Source: CAYQTE01 sp964420285
GTDB lineage: Bacteria; Planctomycetota; Phycisphaerae; Tepidisphaerales; Tepidisphaeraceae
Direction of reading: 5' to 3'
NCBI GenBank assembly: GCA_964420285.1
Contig: CAYQTE010000053.1
Span: forward strand, 1-34,468
DNA: 34,468 nt
The first letter of the stretch is position 1; each line of letters begins with the position of its first letter. A program made the translations under genes and the position numbers. The notes under the pieces were generated by a model. That model was given only the letters and a program-made list of their open reading frames with translations, had not been told where the DNA came from and did not search any database. Shown one piece after another: positions 21,672 through 31,100 of this stretch.

Positions 21672-22922
21672 ATGCAAAAAAAACGGCAGATCATCGGATG
21701 CCTGACGGGCTTGGCGAGCCTGTGTTTGGTCGGCGGGTGCGTCATGGGGCAAACAGCCTTTGAGGCACCGCAATACCCGCAGTACATTCAATATCCGCAA
21801 GGCGCACCGCCCGTCGTACCGGCCGTGGCCGGGGCGCAGGTCCAGCTCACGGCCGCTCAGATCGACCAGTTGCTGGGGCCGGTCGCGCTCTATCCCGATC
21901 CGCTCCTGTCCCTGATTTTCCCCGCCGCCACCTATCCGCAGGATATTCTTGCGGCCGAGCAATGGCTTGCGACCACACCCAGCCCCACCGAGGCGGCCAT
22001 CGACGCTCAGAGTTGGGATCAGTCCGTCAAGGGTCTGGTTCATTACCCCACCGTCCTGAAGATGATGAGCGATCAGATAGACTGGACTCAGGCATTGGGC
22101 GCGGCATTCCTCAACCAGCAGGCGGATGTGATGGCCTCCGTCCAACGGCTGCGCGCCCAGGCAAAAGCGGCCGGGAATCTCCAAACCACCCAGCAGGAGC
22201 AGGTGGTCGCCGACGGCGATGCGCTGCGCATCGAACCGGCCGACCCAGACACCATCTATGTCCCGCAATACGATCCCAATGAGGTTTACATCAGTGCCTA
22301 TCCGATCACGTATGGCATCGGCTATCCCATCGGGCTCTGGTGCGATGATGATTTCGACTGGGGCCAGCGATACATCGTGGTTGGCGGCGGGTGGTATCGC
22401 GGATGGCATCACCCGGTGGCATGGGATCAGCATCCGCCGACATGGGACAGCCACCCGGCCGGATGGGTCGCCGCTCCCAAACCGTGGGCTCGCGCCCCGT
22501 CAAGGCCGGCGCCGCAGCTCACGACTACGGTCGTTTCCCGCCTGGGTCTCGATCGGCCGCGCGGGGCAACTCCCGCGAATCCCGGCCCCGCAATGGCTCG
22601 TCCATTGCCCGGCGGCCTGCCCGTCGGAAGGCCAGGGCCAGCGCCTTCCAACAACGCCTTTGAGCCTTTGGGAAGCCGTGCAGATGTCCAACGCGCCACT
22701 CAACGCGCCCAGCCGGTGCCTGTCGCACCGCCACGCGTCGCGCCGGCGCCAATACGCCCAGCGCCCGCGCCGTCGCCGGTTCGCCCTGCGCCCGCTCCGG
22801 CTCCTGTTCGAGCAGCGCCAGCACCGCCGCAGCGATCCGCGCCCAGTGCATTTTCCGGCGGGTCGGGCGGCGATGCCCGAGCCCAAAGCCAACGCGGCAA
22901 TGCGTCCGTCGGTCATCGATGA
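21672..22922 (+). CDS. DUF3300 lipoprotein
   Basis: The product is 416 residues. It has a signal with lipobox LVGGC, then a proline-rich linker and the DUF3300 core: TAAQIDQLLGPVALYPDPLL, then IFPAATYPQDILAAEQWL, SWDQSVKGLVHYPTVLKMM, and further on DTIYVPQYDPNEVY. The C-terminal 170 residues are Pro/Ala-rich repeats (PAPSPVRPAPAPAPVRAAPA) and probably disordered or cell-wall spanning. DUF3300 proteins have no known function and are often next to DUF2950 genes, as here. AAAGG lies eight bases before the ATG. It is the first gene behind leader F. Confidence 0.87.
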   Translation: MQKKRQIIGCLTGLASLCLVGGCVMGQTAFEAPQYPQYIQYPQGAPPVVPAVAGAQVQLTAAQIDQLLGPVALYPDPLLSLIFPAATYPQDILAAEQWLATTPSPTEAAIDAQSWDQSVKGLVHYPTVLKMMSDQIDWTQALGAAFLNQQADVMASVQRLRAQAKAAGNLQTTQQEQVVADGDALRIEPADPDTIYVPQYDPNEVYISAYPITYGIGYPIGLWCDDDFDWGQRYIVVGGGWYRGWHHPVAWDQHPPTWDSHPAGWVAAPKPWARAPSRPAPQLTTTVVSRLGLDRPRGATPANPGPAMARPLPGGLPVGRPGPAPSNNAFEPLGSRADVQRATQRAQPVPVAPPRVAPAPIRPAPAPSPVRPAPAPAPVRAAPAPPQRSAPSAFSGGSGGDARAQSQRGNASVGHR

Positions 22923-23018
22923 AAGTTGCTCAACGATTACCACCAGTATTGCTGGCAGCGTCAGAGATTTGAAACGTCCGTCCGAATGCCCGCGTGGGCT
23001 TCATTAAGGAGAACAAGC

Positions 23019-24014
23019 ATGCATCCTCGAACCTTTCGATTTGTGAAAGTGACACTCGCCTGTGCCGCCGTCATGGCGATGGCGGTCCTTGCCGCCTGCG
23101 ACACCATCACGGCCGAAAACGCCCAGGGCTCGCTCACCACCCGTCCGGCCGGCGAGCCGGGGGTCGGCCAGCAGCAATTCGACTCCGACGACCAGGCGGC
23201 CGCCGCACTCGTCACCGCCGCAAAGGCGCACGATCGCGACGCCCTGCACCAGATATTCGGCCCGTCTGTCACCGAATTCATCTCCGGCGACAAAGTTGAG
23301 GATGAGAAGTCCTTCGATCACTTTGTCGCCAGCGCCGCCGACAATCTCAAACTGGAAAAGCAGGACGCCAACACGTCCGTCATCGACATTGGCAAGGACA
23401 ACTGGCCCTTCCCGATTCCGCTGACGCGCCTGGCCAGCGGCAAATGGTTCTTCGACACCGAGGCCGGCAAACACGAAATCCTGGCCCGCCGGATCGGCGC
23501 CAACGAACTGGAGGCCATCAGCGTCTGCCGGGGCTACGTCGAGGCGCAGCGCGAATACGCCAGCGAGTACCGCGACGGCAGCGACGTGCTCAAATACGCC
23601 CAGCACATCATCAGCAAGAACGGCCATGACGGCCTCTATTGGGAAGCCGGCCCCGGCGAGGAACAAAGCCCGTTCGGCCCGCTGGTTGCGCAGGCAAATC
23701 TGGAGGGTTACACACTCCAGACCAGCGACGGCCACGGCCCCCAGCCTTACCACGGCTATGTGTTCAAGATCCTCACCAGCCAGGGTCCGGCCGCACCGGG
23801 CGGAGAGTATAACTACGTTATCAACGGCAACATGATCGCGGGTTTTGCGCTGGTCGCCTGCCCCACCGAACATGGCGCATCCGGCGTGTATACCTTCATC
23901 ATCAGCCATACGGGAAAGCTCTATCAAAAGGATCTGGGGCCGAACACCACGGACATTGTACGGAGCATGAAGGAATACAACCCCGACAGCACCTGGACAT
24001 TGGTGAGCAATTGA
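23019..24014 (+). CDS. DUF2950 family lipoprotein
   Basis: The product is 331 residues from the ATG at 23019, which has an ideal AAGGAG seven bases upstream; the longer frame from 22926 lacks one. It has a signal peptide with lipobox VLAAC. The DUF2950 domain follows with FDSDDQAAAALVTAAKAHD, then GKWFFDTEAGKHEILARRIG, the family hallmark CRGYVEAQREYAS, and later GLYWEAG and PYHGYVFKILTSQG. The function is unknown; genes of this family commonly follow DUF3300, so the two proteins may act together at the envelope. Confidence 0.9.
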   Translation: MHPRTFRFVKVTLACAAVMAMAVLAACDTITAENAQGSLTTRPAGEPGVGQQQFDSDDQAAAALVTAAKAHDRDALHQIFGPSVTEFISGDKVEDEKSFDHFVASAADNLKLEKQDANTSVIDIGKDNWPFPIPLTRLASGKWFFDTEAGKHEILARRIGANELEAISVCRGYVEAQREYASEYRDGSDVLKYAQHIISKNGHDGLYWEAGPGEEQSPFGPLVAQANLEGYTLQTSDGHGPQPYHGYVFKILTSQGPAAPGGEYNYVINGNMIAGFALVACPTEHGASGVYTFIISHTGKLYQKDLGPNTTDIVRSMKEYNPDSTWTLVSN

Positions 24015-24042
24015 ATTGCGGCGCCCTTGAGGAGCAAGCACG

Positions 24043-24453
24043 ATGTTAACGGCTAATCCATCCATGGCGGAGCAAATCGCTCAGGCGGCCACGGCGTTCC
24101 AGCAGGAGCGCACCGGCCACGAGCCCAAATCGGTCAGTGTCGTCATCAGCGGCGACACGCTGGTGGTCACGCTGCACGGCGCCTTGTCGGCGGCCGAACA
24201 GGCCATGGCGCAAAGCCCCGATGGCGCCGCCGGCGTGCGGGAGTTTCACCGGCAGTTGTTTCAGTGCGCGTCCGACACGCTCAAGCAGGAGATCCGGCGG
24301 ATCACGGGGATGGACGTGCGCGAAGCCACGGCCGAAGTGGAGCCGGCGACCGGCGCCATCGTGCAGGTCTTCACCACCGGCACCATGGTGCAGGTGTTCC
24401 TGCTCTCCGGCAAGGTAGCGTCCAGCAGCTTCGAAAAGGGACACACACCATGA
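24043..24453 (+). CDS. DUF2294-like protein, diverged copy 3
   Basis: The product is 136 residues. It keeps the order of the DUF2294 core (QERTGHEPKSVSVVISGDTL, then VVTLHGALSAAEQAM and QEIRRITGMDV), but many family residues differ and the SLHHDIST segment is replaced by VEPATGAIVQVFTTG. It is therefore a remote paralogue. GAGG lies about ten bases before the ATG. It sits 28 bases after DUF2950 and is probably in the same operon. Confidence 0.65.
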   Translation: MLTANPSMAEQIAQAATAFQQERTGHEPKSVSVVISGDTLVVTLHGALSAAEQAMAQSPDGAAGVREFHRQLFQCASDTLKQEIRRITGMDVREATAEVEPATGAIVQVFTTGTMVQVFLLSGKVASSSFEKGHTP

Positions 24454-24562
24454 GAACGGAGGCCGCAGGGCGCGACAATCTGTAAACGGACTTTCAGTCG
24501 CAATTTCTTGCTTTGGGGGAATGTCACTTTCAGGCTCATTTTACCTTCTTAGGAGTATTCAC

Positions 24563-25102
24563 ATGTTGGACAAGAATTCAGTCGTTGCGATTTTCGATCG
24601 GCACACGCAGGCCGAAGAAGCGGTCAAACAACTTCAGGAGGCCGGCTTCGATATGAAGAAACTCTCGATCGTCGGCAAGGAATATCATACACAGGAAAAT
24701 GTCACCGGCTATTACACGGCCGGCGATCGGATGATGTACTGGGGCAAGAACGGCGCCTTCTGGGGCGGAATCTGGGGTCTGCTGTTCGGGTCGGCGTTTT
24801 TCATGATTCCCGGGATCGGCCCGTTTGTCGCGGCCGGCCCGATCGTGGCGTGGATCGTGGCGGCGCTGGAGGGATCGCTGGTTGTGGGCGGCATCAGCGC
24901 CATAGGCGCCGGGCTGTACAGCATTGGCATACCCAAGGACAGCATCGTGGCCTACGAGACATCACTCAAAGCCGGCAAGTACATGCTGGTGGCTCACGGA
25001 ACGCCCGATGAAGTGACCCGCGCCCAGACGGTCATATCCACGTCGGGCGCGGCTCAAACCCAGTTGCACCTGGAAGAAGAGCCCGTGGCCGCGCTGGCCT
25101 GA
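24563..25102 (+). CDS. General stress protein, DUF1269/GSP17M-like
   Basis: The product is 179 residues. The N-terminal half has VVAIFDRHTQAEEAVKQLQE, then AGFDMKKLSIVGKEY, the GSP17M-type alpha/beta domain. A Gly-rich hydrophobic middle follows (GAFWGGIWGLLFGSAFFMIP and on through two helices), then a second alpha/beta strand-helix (KAGKYMLVAHGTPDEVTRA). This layout is the DUF1269 membrane-associated stress family. AGGAG stands seven bases before the ATG at 24563. An intrinsic terminator follows the gene. Confidence 0.82.
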   Translation: MLDKNSVVAIFDRHTQAEEAVKQLQEAGFDMKKLSIVGKEYHTQENVTGYYTAGDRMMYWGKNGAFWGGIWGLLFGSAFFMIPGIGPFVAAGPIVAWIVAALEGSLVVGGISAIGAGLYSIGIPKDSIVAYETSLKAGKYMLVAHGTPDEVTRAQTVISTSGAAQTQLHLEEEPVAALA

Positions 25103-25133
25103 AAAGCGGATTGGGCACGGCGATCAAACTCGC

Positions 25134-25175
25134 GAAGCGCGGCGGTGGTCCTTTGCCGCCCGCTTCCTGATTTTT
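25134..25175 (+). terminator. Intrinsic terminator after the general-stress gene
   Basis: GAAGCGCGGCGG (25134 on) pairs with CCGCCCGCTTC (ending 25166) with one bulge, then CTGA and TTTTT (25171-25175). It ends the DUF3300-to-stress-protein unit. Confidence 0.75.
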
Positions 25176-25218
25176 GAATTGGCAATATGATAATGCGATC
25201 CCCACGCAAAGGAGCAAA

Positions 25219-25896
25219 ATGAACTCACAGTTTTCCGGTTCTCACTTGAAGGTCTATCATCGCGTTTTCGAACACCCGATTGCCAATAACCTCCAGTGGC
25301 GCGAGGTCTGGTCGATGCTCAACGCGATGACCGACGCCGTGGCCGTCGAGGACGCCGGCGGAAACCTGAAAGTCACGCGGAACGGCCAGTCGCTGGTCCT
25401 GCATCGACCGCGCGGCAAGGATCTGGCCGACAAGAAAGAACTGATGCTGGTCCGCCATTTTCTGGAGCGATCGGGCGCGCCGCCAGCGCCCCCGGCAACA
25501 CCCGGCACGCATCTTCTGGTGGTCATCGATCATCGCGAGGCGCGCGTCTACAGCGCGGAATTGCACGGGTCGGTCCCGCACCGGATCGTACCCTATGACC
25601 CGTTCGGCTTCGGCCGGGATTTGCGCTATAACCAGGACGATTCCAACGGCCAGAGAAAACCCGAACGGCGGAGCTTTTACGAAGCGGTCGCCAAGACGCT
25701 TGGCGGCGCCAAACAGATATTGATGTTCGGAACCGGCACCGGGGCCAGCAGCGCGATGGAACAATTGCTTCTGGACCTCAAGGAGCATCATCATGAATTG
25801 GCCGAGCGAGTCGTCGGCTCAATCGCCGTGGATGAGCACCATCTGACCGAGGATCAACTGCTGGCCAGGGCGCGGGAGCTGTTTGTCGCGGCATGA
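25219..25896 (+). CDS. HicA-like plus release-factor-like (baeRF-type) protein
   Basis: The product is 225 residues. The first 90 resemble a small dsRBD or HicA-type fold (WREVWSMLNAMTDAVAVE, then NLKVTRNGQSLVLHRPRGKD). The second part begins LLVVIDHREARVYSAELHG and includes FYEAVAKTLGGAKQILMFGT and ERVVGSIAVDEHHLTEDQLL. Its VVIDHREARVY strand and the final alpha/beta unit resemble bacterial archaeo-eukaryotic release-factor-like (baeRF) proteins, thought to act on stalled or hibernating ribosomes. Both assignments are inferred from pattern only. AAAGGAG is four bases before the ATG at 25219. It follows the stress island and converges with a large minus-strand gene. Confidence 0.6.
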   Translation: MNSQFSGSHLKVYHRVFEHPIANNLQWREVWSMLNAMTDAVAVEDAGGNLKVTRNGQSLVLHRPRGKDLADKKELMLVRHFLERSGAPPAPPATPGTHLLVVIDHREARVYSAELHGSVPHRIVPYDPFGFGRDLRYNQDDSNGQRKPERRSFYEAVAKTLGGAKQILMFGTGTGASSAMEQLLLDLKEHHHELAERVVGSIAVDEHHLTEDQLLARARELFVAA

Positions 25897-25933
25897 CGGG
25901 GTCTGATGCACGGCGTGGCCCCCAGTGCGCCCC

Positions 25934-27895
25934 TCAGCGGTCCAGCCATTGCAGCACGCGGGACTGCTCGTCTGCCGACAGATTCTGTGAAAAACGGGCG
26001 ACCGTCGAGCGGATGCCTTGCTTCTGTCTGGCACTCAGACTCCTGGCGCCATCGGGCGCCTGTTGCGCAAGGCTGGGCAGTTCCTCGACCACCTGTATGG
26101 CAAGGCCGTTGTTGGTCGTATCAGCGGCATCGGCGGCCGCGTGAATCACCTTGTCCTGCAACGCCGGATCACTTGTCGCCGACGGGCCAAGTTCAATGTC
26201 CATGGACCGCAGAACGAAGTAGGCGTCCGCCCCGTCGATGGGTGGCGCGGCTCGGATCATGGACTTGTTTATCGCCGCAAGCACATCAATCGCATCGGCC
26301 GGGGCAAGGCGCTCGCATGCCGTTTGGCACAGGTAGAGTCGTGCCAAATTCGTTGAGTCGGCCGCTCCCAGAAGCGCTTTTTTCAGCTCCGGCCCTTCCA
26401 GCGCATCCCAGGTGAGCATGGCCGCCGTAGCCTTGACCAGGGGATCATCGGGCCCGCTGACGGGAATTGCGTCGCAGGCGTAGAGATCGGCATCGCTCTT
26501 GACCTCGTCGGGGAGGCCGGGCTTGGGCATCACCACGCATAACAACTGCTTATCTTTCGGCAGGTGATAGAGGTCGGGCCAGACCGAGCCTGAACTGCCG
26601 TATTGGTTATAGGTATAAGCAAGCGTCAGGGTCTGCCGTTTGGCGCCTTGGAGGACGGAGGTGATTTGCAGACTCACGTCGCCGACCAGATTGCCCACAA
26701 AAATGTCCTGCCCCGCCAACTTTTGGGCGGTGTCGGGGTCGGGTCCGCTGGTCTGGTGGCGATCGACGATCCGCGTGACGTAGATCGCCGCCCCGTGGTG
26801 GAACGTGTAGTACGGGTCATCTATCAGCATTTCGGTGTGTTCAGCATAGCCGGCGAATATGGTCGCCGGTACGACCAGAACGCCCGGCGCCGCGCCCAGC
26901 CAGTTTACCACCTCTTCCGCGTCCTCCTTTTCGTCGGCGTCTTGCACGGCCTTGGCCACGATGTCGCGCAAGCGATTGCGCTCGCCGGCGGGAAAGTAGC
27001 AATCGCTGGTGCGGAGCCCTTTCACTATATCGTGCAGCTCGTCCATCGCATCCTGCCGAACGTAACGGATCGGCGATTCGAGCAGTGCCACCAGCGCCCG
27101 TATCCCGCTTACCTTGACTGCTTCATTCCCGCGCCCGGCGATTCCCAACTCCTTGACGCCGATGTTGTCGATTCCCTCATCGGGCGCGCCGGGTTGGAGG
27201 TAGATTTTCGTAACGGCGGTTAGCAGCGCCACGCCATCGCTCCGTTGCAGCCGATACTCCGCCGTGCTCGCCAAGTACGCCCTGACGATCGCATTGGTCT
27301 GATCCGCCGCTTTCATGGCCGCATCGGTCAGCGCCGGCCCGCGCAAAGCGTGCAGGCCGATCATCAGCCGGTAGGCTTTCACCGTCGGGTCGTCCGCCCC
27401 ATTGACTAGATAAACCGCAACTGCCCACGAAGGTTCGTTGGCCAACAACGGATTGTTCTTGAACGGCCCCGGGATCACCACACAGAGGATATGCTGGTCC
27501 TTGCCCAATTCCTCGATCCGCGGCCAGTAGTCCGGCGGAATAGGGTCACGTGCGCCTCCGGGAAAGACTTTCCAATACCCATAGTGCAGCGTTACTGAAT
27601 CCGCCTTGGCGCCGCGGAGCACTTCGGAGATTTGAAGTGTGACATGACCTTCGATCCGGTTGGCCGGATTCGTTGTTCCCTCCGCATTCCGAGCCACCGG
27701 CCGCGTCGCCGGCTCAATCTTCGCGACCTTCCCCAGGTAGACGCTGGCGCCAAGCTCGAAGGGGATATAGGGATTCGCCGAGTAACTCAGTGCGACCTCC
27801 AAATCGCTCGGTTTGACCCCGAAATCCGTGATTTCCGCCCGAGCCACCGACGCCCAGATCGCCAGCACGCACACCACAACGCCGATTCTTCTCAT
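25934..27895 (-). CDS. Secreted protein with two homologous halves
   Basis: The product is 653 residues with a cleavable signal peptide (hydrophobic run ending VARA). Residues about 40-235 and 355-555 are clearly related. Each has (N/D)PYxxFxxGAxxY, then V(T/S)LQI(S/T)(E/S)VL(R/Q)GAK, a (I/L)LCVV(I/M)P segment, a DDPxVKA motif and a helical tail (AL.GP.L...A...AD.TN..R.YL). The tail after each half looks like HEAT-type helices. No catalytic motif is visible. It has GGAG five bases before the ATG. I do not recognise a named family; a role in a surface-anchored complex is possible. Confidence 0.75.
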   Translation of the reverse strand: MRRIGVVVCVLAIWASVARAEITDFGVKPSDLEVALSYSANPYIPFELGASVYLGKVAKIEPATRPVARNAEGTTNPANRIEGHVTLQISEVLRGAKADSVTLHYGYWKVFPGGARDPIPPDYWPRIEELGKDQHILCVVIPGPFKNNPLLANEPSWAVAVYLVNGADDPTVKAYRLMIGLHALRGPALTDAAMKAADQTNAIVRAYLASTAEYRLQRSDGVALLTAVTKIYLQPGAPDEGIDNIGVKELGIAGRGNEAVKVSGIRALVALLESPIRYVRQDAMDELHDIVKGLRTSDCYFPAGERNRLRDIVAKAVQDADEKEDAEEVVNWLGAAPGVLVVPATIFAGYAEHTEMLIDDPYYTFHHGAAIYVTRIVDRHQTSGPDPDTAQKLAGQDIFVGNLVGDVSLQITSVLQGAKRQTLTLAYTYNQYGSSGSVWPDLYHLPKDKQLLCVVMPKPGLPDEVKSDADLYACDAIPVSGPDDPLVKATAAMLTWDALEGPELKKALLGAADSTNLARLYLCQTACERLAPADAIDVLAAINKSMIRAAPPIDGADAYFVLRSMDIELGPSATSDPALQDKVIHAAADAADTTNNGLAIQVVEELPSLAQQAPDGARSLSARQKQGIRSTVARFSQNLSADEQSRVLQWLDR

Positions 27896-28069
27896 GGCTT
27901 CTCCGGTAATCGCCGTTACATGCTACAGCACGCTGCTTCGCATTGGACGCATGAACAGGCCGGAAGTTGCGAAAAATCGGTGCCATTGGGCCGCAATCGG
28001 CCAGCCGCCGCGCAATGCACACCCCGAGTGATCGCGTTAATCCGAGGATTTCTGCCGGCCGGTTGATCT

Positions 28070-28098
28070 TTGACCCACGTCGTTTGACCACCTAGCAT
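28070..28098 (+). promoter_or_regulatory. Probable promoter of the large surface-protein gene
   Basis: TTGACC (28070-28075), 17 bp, TAGCAT (28093-28098), about 97 bases before the GTG. The 299 bases between the two divergent genes hold no other feature I can support. Confidence 0.5.
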
Positions 28099-28194
28099 CG
28101 TAGCAACGGCCCGGAAAAATCGCACGCGTTCGCTTTGGGCCATGTCGTGGCGCGCGGGACTGTCCGATGCGCAGCTCGTAGGGAGAAACAGAAC

Positions 28195-31100
28195 GTGGCC
28201 CGTCGCAAACGGTCCCAGTCGCGTCATGGCGCTGTTCAGTATGGCGCCCAGGCGCTGGAGAGTCGCGTATTTCTCAGCTCCACGATCTTCATCGCCGATA
28301 GCAGCGCGATTGAACCGGCGCCCGACGGCTCGGTGAACATGGATTTCACCGTCACACGCACGGGCGACCTGACTTCGCAGGTGACCGTCGGCTACACCAC
28401 TCTGCCCGGCACCGCCCAGGCGAACACCGACTTCACACCCGCAACCGGCACGGCCACATTCGCCTCTGGTTCCTCCACCACGACCATCGCCGTCCCGATC
28501 TTCAACGACGGCACCTACAACAACCCTGGCCTGACTTTCTCGGTGGAGCTGACCGGCATCACCAACGTCGTCGGCCCGCCAGTTACGCTCGCGGCCCAGA
28601 CGACATTCGCCACCGGCAGCACGCCATACTCTGTAGCGACGGCGGACCTGAACGGCGATGGCGAACCTGATCTCATTGTTGCCAATACAGCCTCTTCCAC
28701 CGTGTCGTTGCTGTTGAACACGACGGCGCCCGGCGCGAGCACCCCGTCTTTTGCCGCCCAGCAGACTTTTCCCACCGGAAGCCGTCCCACCTCCGTGACG
28801 GTGGCGGACCTGACCGGCGATGGCAAACTCGACCTCATCGTCGCCAACAACAGCTCCAACACGGTCTCGGTGCTCCTGAACACCACGCCGCCCGGCGCGA
28901 GCACACTCTCCTTCGCCGCCCAGCAGACCTTTGCCACCGGAAGCGCCCCGTTCTCCGTCACGACGGCCGACATGAACGGCGATGGCAAACCCGACATCAT
29001 CGTCGCCAACGACGTTTCCAACACAGTGTCGGTGCTGCTGAACACGACTTCGCCCGGCGCAACGGCCGCGACATTTGCCGCTCAGCAGACCTTCGCCACC
29101 GGCAGCGCCCCATATTCGGTGACGACGGCCGATCTGAATGGCGATGGCGAACCTGATATCATCACCGCAAACACCGGGTCGAATAGCGTGTCGGTGCTGC
29201 TGAACACGACGCCCGCCGGGGCCACGACACTGTCCTTCACACCCGGGCAATCCTTCGCCACAGGCTCCAACCCGTTCTCCGTAACGGCGGCGGACTTGAA
29301 CGGCGACGGCAGGCCCGACCTGATCGTCGCCAATCCTGGTTCAAGCACAGTGTCCGTGCTGCTGAACACGACCTCGCCAGGCGCCACCACGGCGTCGTTT
29401 GCCGCCCAGCAGACTTTCGCAACGGGCGAAGAACCCAACTCCGTGACGACGGCGGACCTGAACGAGGATGGCAAACTCGACATCATCGTGGCCAACTACG
29501 GCGACAATTCGACGTCGGTGTTGGTGAACACCACAGCGCCCGGCGCGACCACCGCATCCTTCGCTCCCCAGCAGAGCTTTGCCACTGGCCGCAGCGCTTA
29601 CGCCGTGACGGCCGCGGACCTGAACGGCGACGGCGAACCTGACATCATCGTGGCCAACGAAGCTTCTGCCACGGTGTCGGTGCTACTGAACACGACGCCG
29701 TCCGGCGCGACCACCCCGTCCTTTGGCGCCCAGCAGACCTTCGGCGCCGGAAGCGGCCCATTCACGGTATCGACGGCGGATCTGAATGGCGACGGCGAGC
29801 CCGACCTCATCGTCGCCAACAAGAATTCGAATTCGGTATCGGTGCTGCTGAACACGACGCCGCCCGGCGCGGCCACGCCCTCCTTCGCCGACCAGCAGAC
29901 CTTCGCCACCGGCAGCAAGCCGGATTCTGTGACCACGGCCGATGTGAACGGCGACGGCAAACCCGACATTATCGTCGCCAACTCGGGGTCGAATTCGGTG
30001 TCGGTCCTGCTGAACCTGACGCCGCCCGGGGCGACCACCCCGTTCTTCGCCGCCCAGCAGACCTTCTCCACCGGCACGAATCCGTTTTCCGTCACGACGG
30101 CGGACGTCAACGGCGATGGCAAACCCGACCTCATCGTCGCGAACAGCGCCTCAAACACGGTCTCGGTGCTGCTGGACACGACGGCACCGGGCACGACTAC
30201 CCTGTCCTTCGCCGCCCAGCAGACCTTCGCCACCGGCATTAACCCATCCGGCATCACGACGGCGGACGTGAACGGCGATGGCAAACCAGACATCATTGTC
30301 GCGAACACGGGCTCGGACACGGTGTCGGTGCTGCTGAACACGACACCGCCCGGGTCGGCCACACCAACCTTCGCCGCCCAGCTTCCCTTCAGCACCGGCG
30401 ACGGTGCGTACTCCGTAACGACGGCCGATGTGAACGGCGACGGCAAACCCGACATCATCGTCGCCAACTCAGGCCCGGGCACTGTGTCCGTGCTGCTGAA
30501 CGCAACGCCGCCCGGGTCGGCCATCCCCCAGTTCTACGCCCAGCAGACGTTCGCCACCGGCGAGCATCCATTCTCTGTGACGACGGCGGACCTGAACGGC
30601 GACGGCACGCCCGTGATCGTCGTCGCGAACTACCTTTCGGGTTCCGTGTCCGAACTGATAAACACGACACCGCCCGGGACAACCGCCCTCGCCTTCGCCA
30701 CCCAGCAGACCTCCTTTGCCGGCGCCAATCCGTTCTCCGTGACGACCGCCGACTTGAACGGCGATGGCAGACCGGATCTCATCACCACGCAATTGGGTTC
30801 GAGCACCGTGTCAGTGCTGCTGAACAGCCCGACAACGATCGCCGCCGGCACCGCCACGGGTACGATCAACGACCAGTACGTGCTTGTCATCGATGGCACC
30901 AGCGGCGATGACGTCATCACCGTCCAATCTGACGGCACCAACCTCACCTACACGACCAACGGCGCGACCTCTTCGCCGGTGCCTCTGACGGCCATGGCCG
31001 GCATCGTCGTTAACGGACTTGCCGGTAACGATTTGATCACCATTGAACCCAGTATGCCCGCGAGCCTCGGCGTCAGCGTCCTGGGTGGTCCCGGCGATGA

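Noticed and set aside
24450..24485. 11-codon open frame overlapping the third DUF2294 stop
   Set aside because: Too short and without features; the overlap with the stop could be chance.
27916..29250. Long minus-strand open frame (444 residues) opposite the repeat protein
   Set aside because: It arises from the regular GC-rich repeat on the other strand; its sequence is a Gly/Arg/Val-rich repeat with no known domain. The same applies to 28515-29045 and 29598-30524.
28591..30828. Regular repeats resembling a CRISPR array
   Set aside because: The period is 162 bp, in frame, and codes for FG-GAP units; there are no spacers and no cas genes.
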